DNA of 52,179 nucleotides from Deltaproteobacteria bacterium (GTDB lineage: Bacteria; Desulfobacterota; Syntrophia; Syntrophales; UBA2210): assembly GCA_016933215.1 (NCBI GenBank), contig JAFGBH010000040.1, positions 1-52,179 on the forward strand, given 5' to 3'. This document shows, one piece after another, positions 8,014-16,937 of this stretch (the stretch's first letter is position 1; every line of letters begins with the position of its first letter). Position numbers and translations under genes: made by a program. The notes beneath the pieces were generated by a model, which did not search any database, was not told the DNA's origin, and saw only the letters and a list, made by a program, of their open reading frames with translations.

Positions 8014-8778
8014 ATGGCACATAGAAAAACAATTCTCAGAATCGAAGACATGACGAAACGATACGGGTCGAAAACGGTCCTGAAAAACGCCTCCCTTTCT
8101 CTCAAGGAGGGAGAGCTGAAGATATTGATCGGCCCTTCGGGCGGAGGCAAAAGTACGCTCCTTCAGTGTGTCAACTTTCTGGTCAAGCCGGACAAAGGAC
8201 GTATCTGGCTGGACGGGGAAGAGATCATACATTCCCGGAAAAAGGAGCTCTATGCCTACCGGCAGAAAGTCGGCATGATCTTCCAGGATTTCAACCTCTT
8301 CGATCACCTTACGGCGCTCCAGAATGTTCAGATCGCGCTCGTGAAGGTGAAAAAAAAGACCAAGGAGCAGGCCCGTACAAGAGCGATTAATGAACTGGAA
8401 CGGGTGGGACTGGGGGATCATATCAAAAAATATCCGGCGCAACTTTCCGGCGGCCAGAAACAGCGGGTTTCAATCGCACGGGCCCTGGCAATGGACCCCA
8501 AAGTAATGCTCCTCGACGAACCCACCTCCGCCCTCGATCCCGAGCTTATATCGGAGGTCCTGGACGTTATCATAAATCTGAGATTACACGGCATGACCAT
8601 GATCATGTCGACACACCAGATCGGATTTGCAAGCGAATTGGCCGATGAACTGGTGTTTCTCGAGGACGGGAACATTTTGGAGACGGGGCCACCCAAGAAA
8701 ATGCTCTCCGACGCGGACTGTGAAAGAACCAGGGAATTTTGTTCCAAGATAACCGAACTCTACGGAAATTCGTTCTAA
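8014..8778 (+). CDS. Amino acid ABC transporter ATP-binding protein (GlnQ/HisP family)
   Basis: This 254-aa cytoplasmic ATPase powers the transporter. The Walker A motif is GPSGGGKST (about 43-51), the Q-loop region is VGMIFQDFNLFDHLTA, the ABC signature is LSGGQKQRVSIARALAM, Walker B is VMLLDEPTSALDPE and the switch His is in MSTHQIGFA. The length and motifs fit the polar amino acid subfamily. It sits between the two permease genes, 12 bases after the first and 1 base before the second, so the genes are cotranscribed. Confidence 0.96.
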   Translation: MAHRKTILRIEDMTKRYGSKTVLKNASLSLKEGELKILIGPSGGGKSTLLQCVNFLVKPDKGRIWLDGEEIIHSRKKELYAYRQKVGMIFQDFNLFDHLTALQNVQIALVKVKKKTKEQARTRAINELERVGLGDHIKKYPAQLSGGQKQRVSIARALAMDPKVMLLDEPTSALDPELISEVLDVIINLRLHGMTMIMSTHQIGFASELADELVFLEDGNILETGPPKKMLSDADCERTREFCSKITELYGNSF

Positions 8779-8779
8779 T

Positions 8780-9454
8780 ATGGAAGAACTCCTTTTTATC
8801 AGATTCGAGGTCCTGCCTGCCCTTCTTAAGGGCCTCGTGGTGAGTATCAAGCTCATCGTACCATCCGCCTTTTTCGGCCTCTTTATAGGAATAATCATCG
8901 GGGCCCTCCGGGTCTACGGGAGCACCATTCTGAAAAAGGCTGCTGACACATATGTCTTGATTTTCAGAGGATTTCCCCTCGTCGTCCAGCTCTTTATCTG
9001 GTACTTCGGACTCCCCCACATAGGGATCTATCTTTCCCCCATGGTTGCCTCGATTGTCGGCTTTTCCCTCTGCAGCAGCGCCTATCACTCGGAATACGTC
9101 CGGGGTGCCTTTCTGTCGGTTAAAACGGGTCAGACCATGGGAGCGAAGGCTCTCGGTTTTTCAAAGCTTCAGATGATACGCTTCATAACCCTTCCCCAGG
9201 CATTCCGAAGGGCCCTCCCGGGCTGCGGAAACGAAATCATTTATCTTATCAAGTATTCATCCCTGGCCTATATGATTACCTGCATCGAGCTTACCGGTCA
9301 GGGAAAAATCATAGCATCCGAGACATTTAAGTACACCGAAATATTTATGATAATCGGAGCCATCTATCTCTTGCTAACAACAATAGCCAGCTGGATTCTG
9401 CACAGGGTGGAAAACAGCCTTCTCCTCCCCGGCTTCGAACACTACAAGGCCTGA
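8780..9454 (+). CDS. Amino acid ABC transporter permease 2 (HisQ/GlnP family)
   Basis: This is the second inner-membrane subunit, 224 aa, with about five hydrophobic helices. Family signs include FFGLFIGIIIGALRVYG and FRGFPLVVQLFIWYFGLP near the N-terminus. The ATPase-docking EAA loop is GAKALGFSKLQMIRFITLPQ (about 118-137). It starts one base after the stop of the ATPase gene, indicating translational coupling. The presence of two different permeases suggests a heterodimeric channel. Confidence 0.93.
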   Translation: MEELLFIRFEVLPALLKGLVVSIKLIVPSAFFGLFIGIIIGALRVYGSTILKKAADTYVLIFRGFPLVVQLFIWYFGLPHIGIYLSPMVASIVGFSLCSSAYHSEYVRGAFLSVKTGQTMGAKALGFSKLQMIRFITLPQAFRRALPGCGNEIIYLIKYSSLAYMITCIELTGQGKIIASETFKYTEIFMIIGAIYLLLTTIASWILHRVENSLLLPGFEHYKA

Positions 9455-9469
9455 TCATTTTTTGAGAAT

Positions 9470-10861
9470 ATGCCCGAATACACATCTCTCACCCCCGAAA
9501 TCATACAGGAAGTCCGAGAGAAACTCGGCAGCGGATGTCTGATTGAAGATCCCGAAAAAATAAGGGACTTTGAAAAAGACGCGAGCGACTTGCATCATGG
9601 AGCCGAGCTTGTCATTGAGGCGACCTCGGTGGAGCAGATAGCGGAGCTTTTGCGCCTGGCAAACAAATATCGCTTTCCCGTCACTCCCCGGGGATTGGGT
9701 ACCGGTGTTGCAGGCGGTGCCGTTCCACTTTTCGGTGGGGTGGTCCTGTCGCTGGCAAAGATGAACCGCATCATTTCCATCGAACGGGAAAACCTCACAG
9801 CCACGGTCGAACCGGGCCTTCTCAATCTGGATCTGAAAAATGCCGTTCAAAAAGAAGGGCTCTTCTATCCACCCGATCCCGCCAGCCTTGACACCTGTTC
9901 CATCGGCGGTAATGCGGCAACCAATGCAGGGGGTCCTTCCTGTGTAAAGTACGGAACGACGAAGGACTATGTGCTCGGTATCGAAGCCGTGCTTCCCTCA
10001 GGCAAAAAAATCAACGCGGGAGTCCAGACCAGAAAGGGAGTGGTGGGCTACGACCTCCTCCATCTCATTGTCGGATCCGAAGGAACACTGGGGGTTATTA
10101 CCAAACTTATCCTGAAACTCATCCCCAACCCCCCGGCAATAACGACAATGGTCGCCCTCTTTTCCCGCCTCACCTCGGCAATGGAAGGGGTTACCAACAT
10201 ACTGGTTCGCGGCCACATCCCCTGCGCCATAGAATATCTGGACCGACGATGCCTCGATCTGGTCGGTGACCTTCTCCCCTACGGTGAAAAAAAAGAGACG
10301 GGGGTCTTTCTCCTCGTCGAGGCGGACGGCGCGCCCGACGTCATAGGACGGGAGATAGAGGAGATGGGAACAATATGCATGGAGTCCGGGGCTCTCAACG
10401 TCATCATGGCACCCGATTCGATCAAGCGGTCCAGGATGTGGGAGATACGAAGGGAGGTGGCCCTCCGGGTAGAAGACCATTCCCCGGTCTACATACCCGA
10501 AGATGTGGTCGTTCCCATAGGAAAGATCGCGGAGTTTGTCGCCTGTTTTCCCGAATTCGAAAGGGATTTTGCCATGAAGATCTTTTCCTTCGGCCACGCC
10601 GGCGACGGGAATATCCATCTCAACATCACCGCCGAAAGCGAGAAGGAGAGGCAAAAGGTGGAAGAAGGGGTCCGGCTCCTCCTTCACAAGGTTATTGCCA
10701 TGGGCGGGACCATATCGGGCGAGCACGGCATCGGAATCGCGAAAAAACCCTTCCTTTCGATGGAGCTTTCCGGCGAGAGTATCCGCCTCCAGAAGGAGAT
10801 CAAACGAATCTTTGATCCACTCTCGATTCTGAATCCGGGAAAAATCTTTGATCTCGATTGA
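9470..10861 (+). CDS. FAD-linked oxidase, GlcD/D-lactate dehydrogenase type
   Basis: This 463-aa VAO/PCMH flavoenzyme probably oxidises a 2-hydroxy acid such as D-lactate, glycolate or 2-hydroxyglutarate. The FAD-binding half shows PRGLGTGVAGGAVPLFGGVV (about 72-91), a DP segment YPPDPASLDTCSIGGNAATN and VGSEGTLGVITKLILKL. The C-terminal FAD-oxidase domain has the metal/substrate segment FSFGHAGDGNIHLNI and the family ending ISGEHGIG...K, then DPLSILNPGKIF. It follows the transporter by 15 bases and looks like the last gene of that operon, so its substrate may derive from the imported compound; that is inference. No FeS partner (GlcF type) or ETF gene is adjacent, so the electron acceptor is unknown. 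Confidence 0.9.
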   Translation: MPEYTSLTPEIIQEVREKLGSGCLIEDPEKIRDFEKDASDLHHGAELVIEATSVEQIAELLRLANKYRFPVTPRGLGTGVAGGAVPLFGGVVLSLAKMNRIISIERENLTATVEPGLLNLDLKNAVQKEGLFYPPDPASLDTCSIGGNAATNAGGPSCVKYGTTKDYVLGIEAVLPSGKKINAGVQTRKGVVGYDLLHLIVGSEGTLGVITKLILKLIPNPPAITTMVALFSRLTSAMEGVTNILVRGHIPCAIEYLDRRCLDLVGDLLPYGEKKETGVFLLVEADGAPDVIGREIEEMGTICMESGALNVIMAPDSIKRSRMWEIRREVALRVEDHSPVYIPEDVVVPIGKIAEFVACFPEFERDFAMKIFSFGHAGDGNIHLNITAESEKERQKVEEGVRLLLHKVIAMGGTISGEHGIGIAKKPFLSMELSGESIRLQKEIKRIFDPLSILNPGKIFDLD

Positions 10862-11009
10862 TGCATGGGGAGGGTGTCTCCGCCACACCGTAACGGGAAG
10901 GTCCCTCGGAAAATAGTATCACCCATAAACGTGCCGAGTTTTCTTACTATTTTCAAACAAATTTAAGATTATATTGCTATTTAAATCAAAGTCTTGTAAT
11001 TGTCATCTC

Positions 11010-12425
11010 ATGAAGCGGGGAAACGAAAAAATCGCACATACCTACCGGGGGAAGGCACTGATCGCCGATCCGATATACCAGTATATCTGGTTTACCGTCC
11101 CCTTCAACGACACCCCTGAGAAGACCGAAAAGGATATCATCGATTCACCCTGGATGCAGAGGTTGAGGAGAATTCATCAACTCCAGAGCGCACGTTGGGT
11201 ATATCCCGCGGCGGAACACACCAGATTTCAGCATTCTCTGGGAACCATGCACATGGCCGGTGATTTCGGACGCTACCTCTATCCGAGTCTCAGGGAAGTC
11301 GTTCCCGATATCCCATCGATAAATTTCATAGAGGAACTCCTCAGGCTGACGGGACTCCTCCACGACGTTGGGCACGGTCCCTACGGTCATTTCCTCGATG
11401 ACAACTTCCTGGACCAGTACGATCTGACCCACGAAATACTCGGACAGGAGATTATCGTCAAGAAACTAGCGGGATCTCTACGAAAGATCAAACGGAGTCC
11501 CTCGGGAGCATTCGAAAAAGGCGAAACGATAGATCCACGGCACATCGCCTTTCTTATCAAAAAACCTGAAGAGGAAAGGGAAGTGTATCCCCCGTGGCTC
11601 ATCCTCTTACGGCAGCTCTTTTCAGGGATCTATACGGTGGATAATCTTGATTATGTCCAGAGGGACGCTTACATGACGGGCTTCTCCATCGATATCATCG
11701 ATATCAAGAGACTCTGTTTCTATACATTCTTTACGAAAGAGGGCCTTACGCTCCACCAGGCGGGAAATTCCGCCCTCGGCAGATTCCTGAACGCCAGGCT
11801 GAGCCTCTATGCGAATGTCTATTTTCATCGGACAACACGAGCTCTCGATCTCCACCTTCAGGAGATATTCAGGGATACGATGAACCTGATAATGCCCACA
11901 AATCCCCGTGAAAATCTGGAGGAATATCTGGGCCTGGATGAGTGGAGCCTCTACAATGGAGTAAAATCCTGGTTGAAAGAAACAGGAGGGATGAAAAAGA
12001 AACTGGCCGGGGAATGGGAAAAGCTTTTCCTGAGACAGGTCAAATGGAAGATGTCCTTTTCGGCGGAACTTTTCGTTGATCAGATCCAAAAGGGGGTCAA
12101 ATTCGCCCGGGCAGAGAATTATGAGGCTGAGATACGGGCCTGCCTTCCGCGGTCGCTGAGGGGAATAAAATTTCGCGTCGATCTCGCGACGCAGGACCCG
12201 CGACCGATAAACCCGATAACGGAGAGGGAAAAGAGAATTAACGTTTTCAATCCCTCGACCGAGACAACGTCTCCGGAACCCCTGCAAGATATCTACCGTT
12301 TTATTCCGGCACGGGTCGTACACTTCAGGGTTTTCTCCATAAATCACGAGCACGATGAAGAACTGACAGCGGCGGCGGAGAAGGCCCTCGGCTCCATAGG
12401 AGAAGTGGTAAAGACAAATATCTGA
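11010..12425 (+). CDS. HD-domain phosphohydrolase (dGTPase/SAMHD1-like, COG1078 type)
   Basis: The 471-residue cytosolic metal-dependent phosphohydrolase has its metal-binding HD pattern: H75 (TRFQHSLGTMHMA), H118-D119 (GLLHDVGHGPYGHF), and a later Asp in NLDYVQRDAYMTGF. The motifs and length fit the COG1078 group related to dNTP triphosphohydrolases. The neighbouring anaerobic ribonucleotide reductase makes a role in dNTP balance attractive, but that is inference. I used ATG at 11010. An in-frame TTG at 10974 would add 12 residues, and neither start has a convincing ribosome site. Confidence 0.82.
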   Translation: MKRGNEKIAHTYRGKALIADPIYQYIWFTVPFNDTPEKTEKDIIDSPWMQRLRRIHQLQSARWVYPAAEHTRFQHSLGTMHMAGDFGRYLYPSLREVVPDIPSINFIEELLRLTGLLHDVGHGPYGHFLDDNFLDQYDLTHEILGQEIIVKKLAGSLRKIKRSPSGAFEKGETIDPRHIAFLIKKPEEEREVYPPWLILLRQLFSGIYTVDNLDYVQRDAYMTGFSIDIIDIKRLCFYTFFTKEGLTLHQAGNSALGRFLNARLSLYANVYFHRTTRALDLHLQEIFRDTMNLIMPTNPRENLEEYLGLDEWSLYNGVKSWLKETGGMKKKLAGEWEKLFLRQVKWKMSFSAELFVDQIQKGVKFARAENYEAEIRACLPRSLRGIKFRVDLATQDPRPINPITEREKRINVFNPSTETTSPEPLQDIYRFIPARVVHFRVFSINHEHDEELTAAAEKALGSIGEVVKTNI

Positions 12426-12559
12426 TAGTATAGATTCCCGCCGTAATGAGCTGAGAATGCTCGTTTTGCAGTTCAGAAAAGATGCAAAAAGCCGGGCCGG
12501 GACCTTCAGTCCGGAATTCATGCATCATATTTCTGATTTTTTTTATCAGGAGTTTTCAT

Positions 12560-14635
12560 ATGGCTTACCATGAGACAACCGATCTTACGCTCTTCGTACG
12601 ATCATCGAAGGAAGATATCACGGGATGGAACAGACAGCGTATTGTCGATGCCTTGATTCGTGAAACCACTATCGATATCGAAACGGCCCAGGAGATAAGC
12701 AGAGAGGTTGAACGCCAGATATCGGCATCGGGGATCGACTTTCTCACGGCGCCCCTTATTCGCGAGATGGTTGATGCAAAGCTCATCGAGCGCGGGCTTG
12801 GAAAGGCATCAAAAATGCACGCACGCCTCGGTCTTCCCCTCTTCGACGTAGAACAGTTGATTTTCTACAGCAACAAGGAAAATGCCAATATACCACACAG
12901 TCCGGAGGGAACGAATCTCACGCTCGCCGAGGGGATAAAAAGGGAATATGCCCTCCTCAAGGTCTTCTCCGATGACGTCGGATTTGCCCATGCCGGGGGG
13001 GACATTCATATCCATAACCTGGGATATGTAGACAGGCCCTACTGCTCCTGTCAGTCAATCGAATTTATAAAAAAATTCGGACTTAACCTTCCCAATTCCA
13101 TTGCCGTGACGTCCCCGGCAAAGCATGCGGAAACGCTCCTGGCTCATATCATACGATTTGCCGCGGCCCTCCAGGGAAACTTCGCGGGTGCTGTTGGATG
13201 GGATGGCGTCAATATCTTTTTCGCCCCCTACCTTGTGAATCTCAGCGATGATGAGGTGAGACAGCTTGCACAGATGCTCGTCTATGAATTTGCCCAGCAG
13301 GCAGTCGGGAGAGGGGGGCAGACGATATTCACCGACATTCACCTTTACTGGGAGATGCCGGACCACTTCAAAAACACCCCCGCCATAGGACCGGGCGGCG
13401 ACTATACGGGCACAACCTATGGAGAATACGGAGACGATTCGAGGAGATTCGCCACGGCGCTCTTCGAGGTATACGAAAAGGGAGATGCCACGGGACGACC
13501 CTTCGTATTTCCCCGACCCATGGTACACATAACGGAACAATTCTTTCAGACACCGGGCCATGAGGATTTTCTCAATCAGATTTGCCGGGTGGCACTCGAG
13601 AAGGGAAATACCCATTTCGTCTTCGACAGGGGAAAGTGTGTCTTCCTCTCAGAGTGCGGTACTGTCTGTTTCGAAAACGAAACGGGCGGAATCCTCCCTG
13701 TCGAAAAGCCCTGGGAAATGAGACATGCGGCGATTCAGAATGTGTCGATAAATCTTCCAAGGCTCGGATACCGGGCGAAGAGAGAGGATAAGGATCTCTT
13801 TTCTCTCATATCCCGGACAATGGAAATAACGGCCCAGGCCCATATTGAAAAGAAGCGCTTTATCGAAGGCCTGCTTTCGCTGGGAAGTGAAGGTCCCCTT
13901 TCGCTTCTCGCCATGGACTGCGACGGAGCCCCCTATATCAGAGCGGACCTCTCATCATACCTGGTGGGAATGGTGGGATTGAACGAACTTGTCAAGATCC
14001 AGACGGGAGATGAGCTGCACGAATCGGCAGGGGCCCGTAAATTCGGTCTCAAAATCATTACACATATGAAGGAAATGGCCGATAAGTTGAGTACAAAGCA
14101 CGGCATAGGGATCATGCTCGAGCAGTCACCCGCGGAGACGACGGCATACCGGTTTGCCAGGCTGGACATGAAACACTTTTCACCGACGGCCGGCCACTTT
14201 GTGAAGGGAGACATCGCAAAGGGAGAGATATACTATACAAACTCGACACACTGTGCGGTCTCAGCATCGATAGACCCCATGGAAAGGGTAAAAGTTGAAG
14301 GGGCATTGCATCCCCTTATCGAGGGCGATGCCGTAACATATATCCGCATTGCCGAGGAGAACGCTTCGCCCGGAGCGTTGGCGGATTTTGTAACGCAAGC
14401 ACTGAGGGAAAGCGAAGGAAAGCACCTGGCATTTACACCGGAGTTTACCACCTGCCTCGACTGCAACAGAACGGTGAAGGGTCTGAGAAACCTCTGTCCT
14501 CACTGCGGATCCGATAACGTTGAGGAAATCACCCGAATTGCCGGTTATTTTTCGAGGGTATCTCACTGGAACCGGGGGAAAATAGGAGAGCTGAGGGATA
14601 GAAAAAAGGGGGGCGGTTTTTCGGACAGGGGATGA
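12560..14635 (+). CDS. nrdD: Anaerobic (class III) ribonucleoside-triphosphate reductase
   Basis: This oxygen-sensitive glycyl-radical enzyme of 691 aa reduces ribonucleoside triphosphates to dNTPs. The N-terminal 90 residues look like a divergent ATP-cone (WNRQRIVDALIRETTIDIE). The catalytic barrel includes GGDIHIHNLGYVDRPYCSCQ and FVFPRPMVHIT. Near the C-terminus are a four-Cys zinc site (CLDC...CPHCG) and the radical site RIAGYFS with Gly662. I chose ATG at 12560 because AGGAG lies 8 bases upstream; an earlier in-frame start would add a hydrophobic stretch not belonging to the family. A short CTGAT/ATCAG hairpin overlaps that ribosome site. The radical SAM activase NrdG is not encoded next to it or elsewhere in the window. 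Confidence 0.96.
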   Translation: MAYHETTDLTLFVRSSKEDITGWNRQRIVDALIRETTIDIETAQEISREVERQISASGIDFLTAPLIREMVDAKLIERGLGKASKMHARLGLPLFDVEQLIFYSNKENANIPHSPEGTNLTLAEGIKREYALLKVFSDDVGFAHAGGDIHIHNLGYVDRPYCSCQSIEFIKKFGLNLPNSIAVTSPAKHAETLLAHIIRFAAALQGNFAGAVGWDGVNIFFAPYLVNLSDDEVRQLAQMLVYEFAQQAVGRGGQTIFTDIHLYWEMPDHFKNTPAIGPGGDYTGTTYGEYGDDSRRFATALFEVYEKGDATGRPFVFPRPMVHITEQFFQTPGHEDFLNQICRVALEKGNTHFVFDRGKCVFLSECGTVCFENETGGILPVEKPWEMRHAAIQNVSINLPRLGYRAKREDKDLFSLISRTMEITAQAHIEKKRFIEGLLSLGSEGPLSLLAMDCDGAPYIRADLSSYLVGMVGLNELVKIQTGDELHESAGARKFGLKIITHMKEMADKLSTKHGIGIMLEQSPAETTAYRFARLDMKHFSPTAGHFVKGDIAKGEIYYTNSTHCAVSASIDPMERVKVEGALHPLIEGDAVTYIRIAEENASPGALADFVTQALRESEGKHLAFTPEFTTCLDCNRTVKGLRNLCPHCGSDNVEEITRIAGYFSRVSHWNRGKIGELRDRKKGGGFSDRG

Positions 14636-14662
14636 TCCTTCGTCCGCATCGGTCACTTCGTT

Positions 14663-15583
14663 ATGAGAAAGATTATCATGTTTACCGGAAAAGGCGGGGT
14701 TGGGAAGACGACCATGTCTGTTGCCACGGCCTTACATCTCGCGCGAGAAAGGAGTGTTCTCCTTCTTTCCACCGACCCCTCCGGTTCGCTCTCGAGCATC
14801 TTTAATAAGGCATTTCACGATACCGTCGTCAGTATTGAAAGAAATCTCGATGCAATCGAGCTTACCCGGCCAATCATCCTCAATCTGTGGAGGGAAAAGT
14901 TCGGTGAGGATGTCTACAGGGTGATCTCGTCGCTTCTCCCCGTCGATCGAGGCATTCTCGACTATATCGAGGGGGTACCCGCCCTGGATGAGGAATTTAT
15001 GCTCGACTATGTGCTCGAAGCGAAGCGATTGAAAAACTATGACCATATCATCTGGGATACGGCCCCCACGTCATCGACACTGAATCTTCTCAACATTCAG
15101 AACCTCTTTTATTCTCACCTCGGCGAGGCCCAGAAACTCTATCTCAAGATGAGGGGCGTACTGTCCCGGCTCAAGGGGGGCTCGGGAGAGGAACCCCTGG
15201 AACTTATTGCCAGATGGAGAAAGCTCACCGAGGACATACTCGGCATGCTCTCCCGGGACACCTCAACATGGATTGTTGCGAATCCCGAGAGGCTTCCCGT
15301 CGAACAGGCACTCTCCATAGGGAAGTCTCTCTCCGGCTTCGGTGTCGAGATAAAGGGCTACATACTGAACAGAATATTTTCCGAAGATGTATGCGCTGAG
15401 AGCGAATTTCTGAGAAAAAAGCGGGAACACCAGATCCAATGGAGGGACCGCCTTATTGCAGGCGCCGATCATAAGCTAAAAATCATTCACGAAATCCAAG
15501 AAGATGCAACGACACGTGACATGCTTGTAACGATCGCCCACATCCTTTATGGCCAACCTCAAAGAGACCTCAATTTTTCATAA
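14663..15583 (+). CDS. ArsA/GET3-family ATPase
   Basis: This 306-aa soluble P-loop ATPase has the deviant Walker A motif GKGGVGKTT (about 9-17). STDPSGSLSSIF corresponds to the switch/A-loop region and WDTAPTSSTLNLL to switch II. It contains one nucleotide-binding domain, so it would act as a dimer. There is no arsenic operon (arsB, arsC, arsR) nearby, and the Cys pattern of true arsenite pumps is not obvious. Arsenite efflux is therefore not supported. Similar lone proteins are often annotated anion-transporting ATPase without known role. It follows nrdD by 27 bases and may share its transcript. Confidence 0.85.
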   Translation: MRKIIMFTGKGGVGKTTMSVATALHLARERSVLLLSTDPSGSLSSIFNKAFHDTVVSIERNLDAIELTRPIILNLWREKFGEDVYRVISSLLPVDRGILDYIEGVPALDEEFMLDYVLEAKRLKNYDHIIWDTAPTSSTLNLLNIQNLFYSHLGEAQKLYLKMRGVLSRLKGGSGEEPLELIARWRKLTEDILGMLSRDTSTWIVANPERLPVEQALSIGKSLSGFGVEIKGYILNRIFSEDVCAESEFLRKKREHQIQWRDRLIAGADHKLKIIHEIQEDATTRDMLVTIAHILYGQPQRDLNFS

Positions 15584-15606
15584 TCAATTAATTATCCTCA
15601 CCTTCC

Positions 15607-15635
15607 TTGACATCTGAAAGATCGATAAATATATT
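15607..15635 (+). promoter_or_regulatory. Strong sigma-70 promoter of gmhA
   Basis: Perfect TTGACA (15607-15612), 17-base spacer and TATATT (15630-15635). The predicted transcript starts near 15642, leaving a leader of under 20 bases before the GTG start. Confidence 0.7.
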
Positions 15636-15659
15636 ATTTTCAAAATTGATCGGTCCTTT

Positions 15660-16256
15660 GTGAAGATGGAAGATATTGAAGACATCATAATACGTACCTT
15701 TAAGGAAAGCAGCCACGTCAAAGAGGTTTTTGTTAACGAAAATCTCGTAAGGATTGTCAGGATCGTCGAGGCAATCACCGAGGCACTGAAGGGCGAAAAG
15801 AAGATACTCATCTTCGGAAACGGCGGAAGCGCGGCGGACGCACAACATCTGGCAGCGGAATTTATCAACAGATTTACCATAGAGAGGCCACCCCTTCCGG
15901 CAATCGCGCTCAGCACCGACACCTCGGTATTAACGAGCATTGCCAACGATTACGATTTCTCCGATGTCTTCGAAAAACAGATACGTGCCTTAGGCCACGA
16001 GGGCGACATCGCGTGGGGAATAAGCACCAGCGGCTCGTCTCCAAACGTTGTAAAGGCCCTGGAAGTTGCCAAGAAGCGGGGCATGATTACCATCGCCCTT
16101 ACCGGGAGAGACGGGGGAAAGATGGCCAGCATCGCAGACTATCACCTCAATGTCGCTTCGAATAGTGTCCCCCGCATTCAGGAGGTTCATATTACCGTGG
16201 GGCACGTTATCTGCGAAATGATAGACTACAAGCTTTTCAAGAAACCGGAAGAATAG
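15660..16256 (+). CDS. gmhA: Phosphoheptose isomerase (SIS domain)
   Basis: GmhA converts sedoheptulose 7-phosphate to D-glycero-D-manno-heptose 7-phosphate, the first step toward the heptose of lipopolysaccharide core. The 198-aa product is a full-length SIS-domain protein. FGNGGSAADAQHLAAEF (about 55-71) carries the active-site loop with its His and Glu, DTSVLTSIANDYDF and STSGSSPNVVKAL bind phosphate, and EVHITVGHVICEMID holds the C-terminal catalytic His. The start used is GTG; an ATG two codons later is equally possible, and no strong ribosome site is seen in the short leader. It implies an outer membrane with LPS, consistent with a Gram-negative host. Confidence 0.93.
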   Translation: MKMEDIEDIIIRTFKESSHVKEVFVNENLVRIVRIVEAITEALKGEKKILIFGNGGSAADAQHLAAEFINRFTIERPPLPAIALSTDTSVLTSIANDYDFSDVFEKQIRALGHEGDIAWGISTSGSSPNVVKALEVAKKRGMITIALTGRDGGKMASIADYHLNVASNSVPRIQEVHITVGHVICEMIDYKLFKKPEE

Positions 16257-16320
16257 AGGCAGATTCGGTTTTGTCGTGGCAGTGGGATAAAAAGAATCGA
16301 GAAGGAGTTGATTATTCGTA

Positions 16321-16905
16321 ATGTTTGGAAAACCAGCCGAAGAGACAAAAGACAAGAGCGCTGAGGGCACACAGATATCAGGAGAGGAAACGGTAGAGAC
16401 GACGCCAGCAACCGAACCGGAGGAACCGCTCACTGAGTTGGAAGAGGCAAAAAAAGAGGCCCTCGAAAATTACGACAGGTACTTAAGGATAAGCGCTGAA
16501 TTCGATAACTACAAAAAACGGGTCCAGAAAGACCGTACAGACCTCTTAAATTATGGAAATGAGAGGCTTATAAAGGAATTATTACCGATTATTGACAGCA
16601 TGGAACGGGCATTGAGTCATCTCTCGAACGCGGAGGACATCGATGCCTTTGTGGAGGGATTGAAACTGATATACGAGCAACTCCTGGTCTCGTTAAAAAA
16701 ACATGGCGTTGAAAGCATAGCAGCGATCGGCCAGGAATTTGATCCCAACTTTCATGAGGCAATGATGAAGGTGGAAAGCGATGAGATCGCCGATAATAAA
16801 ATAGTGGAAGAATTCGAAAAGGGCTATCTCTTAAATGGACGACTCCTGAGGCCGTCAAAGGTATCAATCGCGCAGCATGTAAAAAAAGGAAAAAAGAAAA
16901 AATAG
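16321..16905 (+). CDS. grpE: Nucleotide exchange factor GrpE
   Basis: GrpE is the DnaK cochaperone that releases ADP. The 194-aa protein has an acidic, disordered N-terminus, the long coiled-coil helix with YLRISAEFDNYKKRVQKDR (about 57-75), and a beta-wing C-terminal domain (QEFDPNFHEAMMKVE, GYLLNGRLLRPSKVSIAQ). It is followed 32 bases later by dnaK. AAGGAG upstream is about 13 bases from the ATG, somewhat long. The heat-shock repressor gene hrcA, often next to grpE, is absent, and I see no CIRCE-like inverted repeat in front of the gene. Confidence 0.97.
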   Translation: MFGKPAEETKDKSAEGTQISGEETVETTPATEPEEPLTELEEAKKEALENYDRYLRISAEFDNYKKRVQKDRTDLLNYGNERLIKELLPIIDSMERALSHLSNAEDIDAFVEGLKLIYEQLLVSLKKHGVESIAAIGQEFDPNFHEAMMKVESDEIADNKIVEEFEKGYLLNGRLLRPSKVSIAQHVKKGKKKK

Positions 16906-16937
16906 AATATTTATACAGGTAAGGAGGTTTATATAAA

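Noticed and set aside
9998-10888. Minus-strand 296-codon frame over the GlcD-like gene
   Set aside because: Antisense to a gene with conserved FAD-binding motifs; no ribosome site or recognisable domain.
14663-15583. Arsenic resistance ATPase
   Set aside because: No arsB, arsR or arsC nearby and no evident arsenite-binding Cys set; only the ATPase family is supported.
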